A stretch of DNA of 13,621 nucleotides, from NCBI GenBank assembly GCA_003454835.1, contig DMTA01000087.1:1-13621 (forward strand). Direction: 5' to 3'. The notes under the pieces were generated by a model. It did not search any database and had not been told where the DNA came from. It saw only the letters and a list, made by a program, of their open reading frames with translations. Positions within the stretch are counted from its first letter, which is position 1, and each line of letters begins with the position of its first letter. Position numbers and translations under genes: made by a program. This document shows, one piece after another, positions 13,068 through 13,621 of this stretch. Source of the DNA: Achromobacter sp. Lineage in GTDB: Bacteria; Pseudomonadota; Gammaproteobacteria; Burkholderiales; Burkholderiaceae_B.

Positions 13068-13621
13068 GTGAACCGGGCCCCTCAACTCTTGCTGATCGAA
13101 TGCCCGGGCGCCGAACGAACGCTGGCGTTCGGCCTGCGCTGGTTCGCGCTCATCGGATCCAACGTGCCCAAGCTTGCACGGTCACGCGGACGACGCCTGC
13201 GAGCCACGCATTATGTGGTGGGCGGATCGCCCGCAATGGTCGCGGGCTATGGGCGCGCCCGCGGCGGCATTGGCGGCGCACGTTTCAACCGCCGCGCCGG
13301 TGCACCGGCAGCGACGCCGCAATCGGCGGCGCAGTTGTTCGCCTTGCTGTACCCCGACGGTGGCCATGCCCTGGTTCGGCTGCCGGACGGGCGTCACTGG
13401 CTTGTCGCGGCGCATGGCGGCGCGGTCTTGTCGCAGACCGACCGGGTATTCAGTTCGCTTGACGACGCGCAGCAGGAACAACGGGCGCTGCTAGCGCAGC
13501 GTCCGTCCCTGACGGCGCACGCGTCGGAGCAGGTCTGGTCGGCATTGGCACAGGCCGTGGATGCCGGCGCCGCGCTGACTGCGCTGCCTTCGCGTTGGGC
13601 CGAGCTGCCGGCCGCATTGCG
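13068..13621 (+). CDS. pilO: PilO-family type IVb pilin accessory protein, partial (cut by window end)
   Basis: A frame starting at GTG 13068, two bases after the pilN stop, stays open for 184 codons to the window edge. It reads (M)NRAPQLLLIECPGAERTLAF, LRATHYVVGGSPAMVAGYG, then AAQLFALLYPDGGHALVRLP and DGRHWLVAAHGGAVLSQTD. The order, with an N-terminal cytoplasmic part holding W-V/A-x-x-x-G-x-(V/L)-x-x-x-(S/T)-D, fits the R64-type PilO (PAP_PilO) proteins that follow PilN in type IVb clusters. Those are inner-membrane assembly proteins of about 430 aa with a transmembrane segment further on, so over half is missing. Synteny with pilN supports the call as much as the sequence does. The GTG start is the only one close to pilN; no separate Shine-Dalgarno other than the GAGGAAGGG at the end of pilN (about 13050-13059) is needed. 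Confidence 0.7.
   Translation, partial: MNRAPQLLLIECPGAERTLAFGLRWFALIGSNVPKLARSRGRRLRATHYVVGGSPAMVAGYGRARGGIGGARFNRRAGAPAATPQSAAQLFALLYPDGGHALVRLPDGRHWLVAAHGGAVLSQTDRVFSSLDDAQQEQRALLAQRPSLTAHASEQVWSALAQAVDAGAALTALPSRWAELPAAL

Overview
The window is GC-rich DNA with dense genes, short intergenic gaps and strongly G/C-ending codons. The content (an ectR-ectABCD cluster, a Gdx guanidinium exporter, a PanD with the betaproteobacterial look, a DadA paralogue, and an R64-like type IVb pilus cluster) fits a member of Burkholderiales, most likely Alcaligenaceae of the Achromobacter/Bordetella kind. That assignment rests on recognised protein families and base composition, not on a database search.

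Layout. (1) Positions 1-287, minus strand: N-terminal part of an RpiR/MurR-type regulator, with an AT-rich repeat-bearing region upstream. (2) 495-4480: the ectoine/5-hydroxyectoine operon ectR-ectA-ectB-ectC-ectD. It has a near-consensus promoter in front, ATGA overlaps at ectR/ectA and ectB/ectC, a structured 124-nt gap between ectA and ectB, and a clear intrinsic terminator after ectD. EctA, EctB and EctC convert aspartate semialdehyde to ectoine via diaminobutyrate and N-gamma-acetyl-diaminobutyrate. EctD hydroxylates ectoine, and EctR is the likely repressor. (3) 4558-5430: a MOSC-domain protein of the YcbX type without the C-terminal iron-sulfur domain. (4) 5494-5536: a 7-bp tandem repeat between convergent genes. 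(5) 5552-6011, minus strand: gdx (sugE) with its own promoter and a leader that reads as a guanidine-II (mini-ykkC) riboswitch. This RNA feature is the best-supported regulatory find here. (6) 6078-7562: panD, then a ferredoxin-type [2Fe-2S]/FAD/NAD(P)H reductase. (7) 7690-10361: a DadA-like D-amino acid dehydrogenase followed 4 nt later by a UgpB-like periplasmic binding protein with no permease or ATPase genes beside it, closed by a UUCG-loop terminator. (8) 10499-13621: the start of a type IVb pilus operon: a lipoprotein with a VirB9-like part and a TcpQ C-terminal domain, a PilN-family lipoprotein secretin, and a PilO-family protein cut by the window end.

The units look independently transcribed. 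No tRNA, rRNA, insertion sequence, integrase, CRISPR array or phage gene is seen. I do not see a wholly new multi-gene system. The observations most worth testing are RNA- and operator-level structures: the guanidine-II leader with an alternative Shine-Dalgarno-sequestering helix; a perfect hairpin early in ectD whose loop is complementary to that gene's own Shine-Dalgarno; mutually exclusive hairpins between ectA and ectB; and AT-rich palindromes or repeats upstream of the RpiR gene and of dadA.
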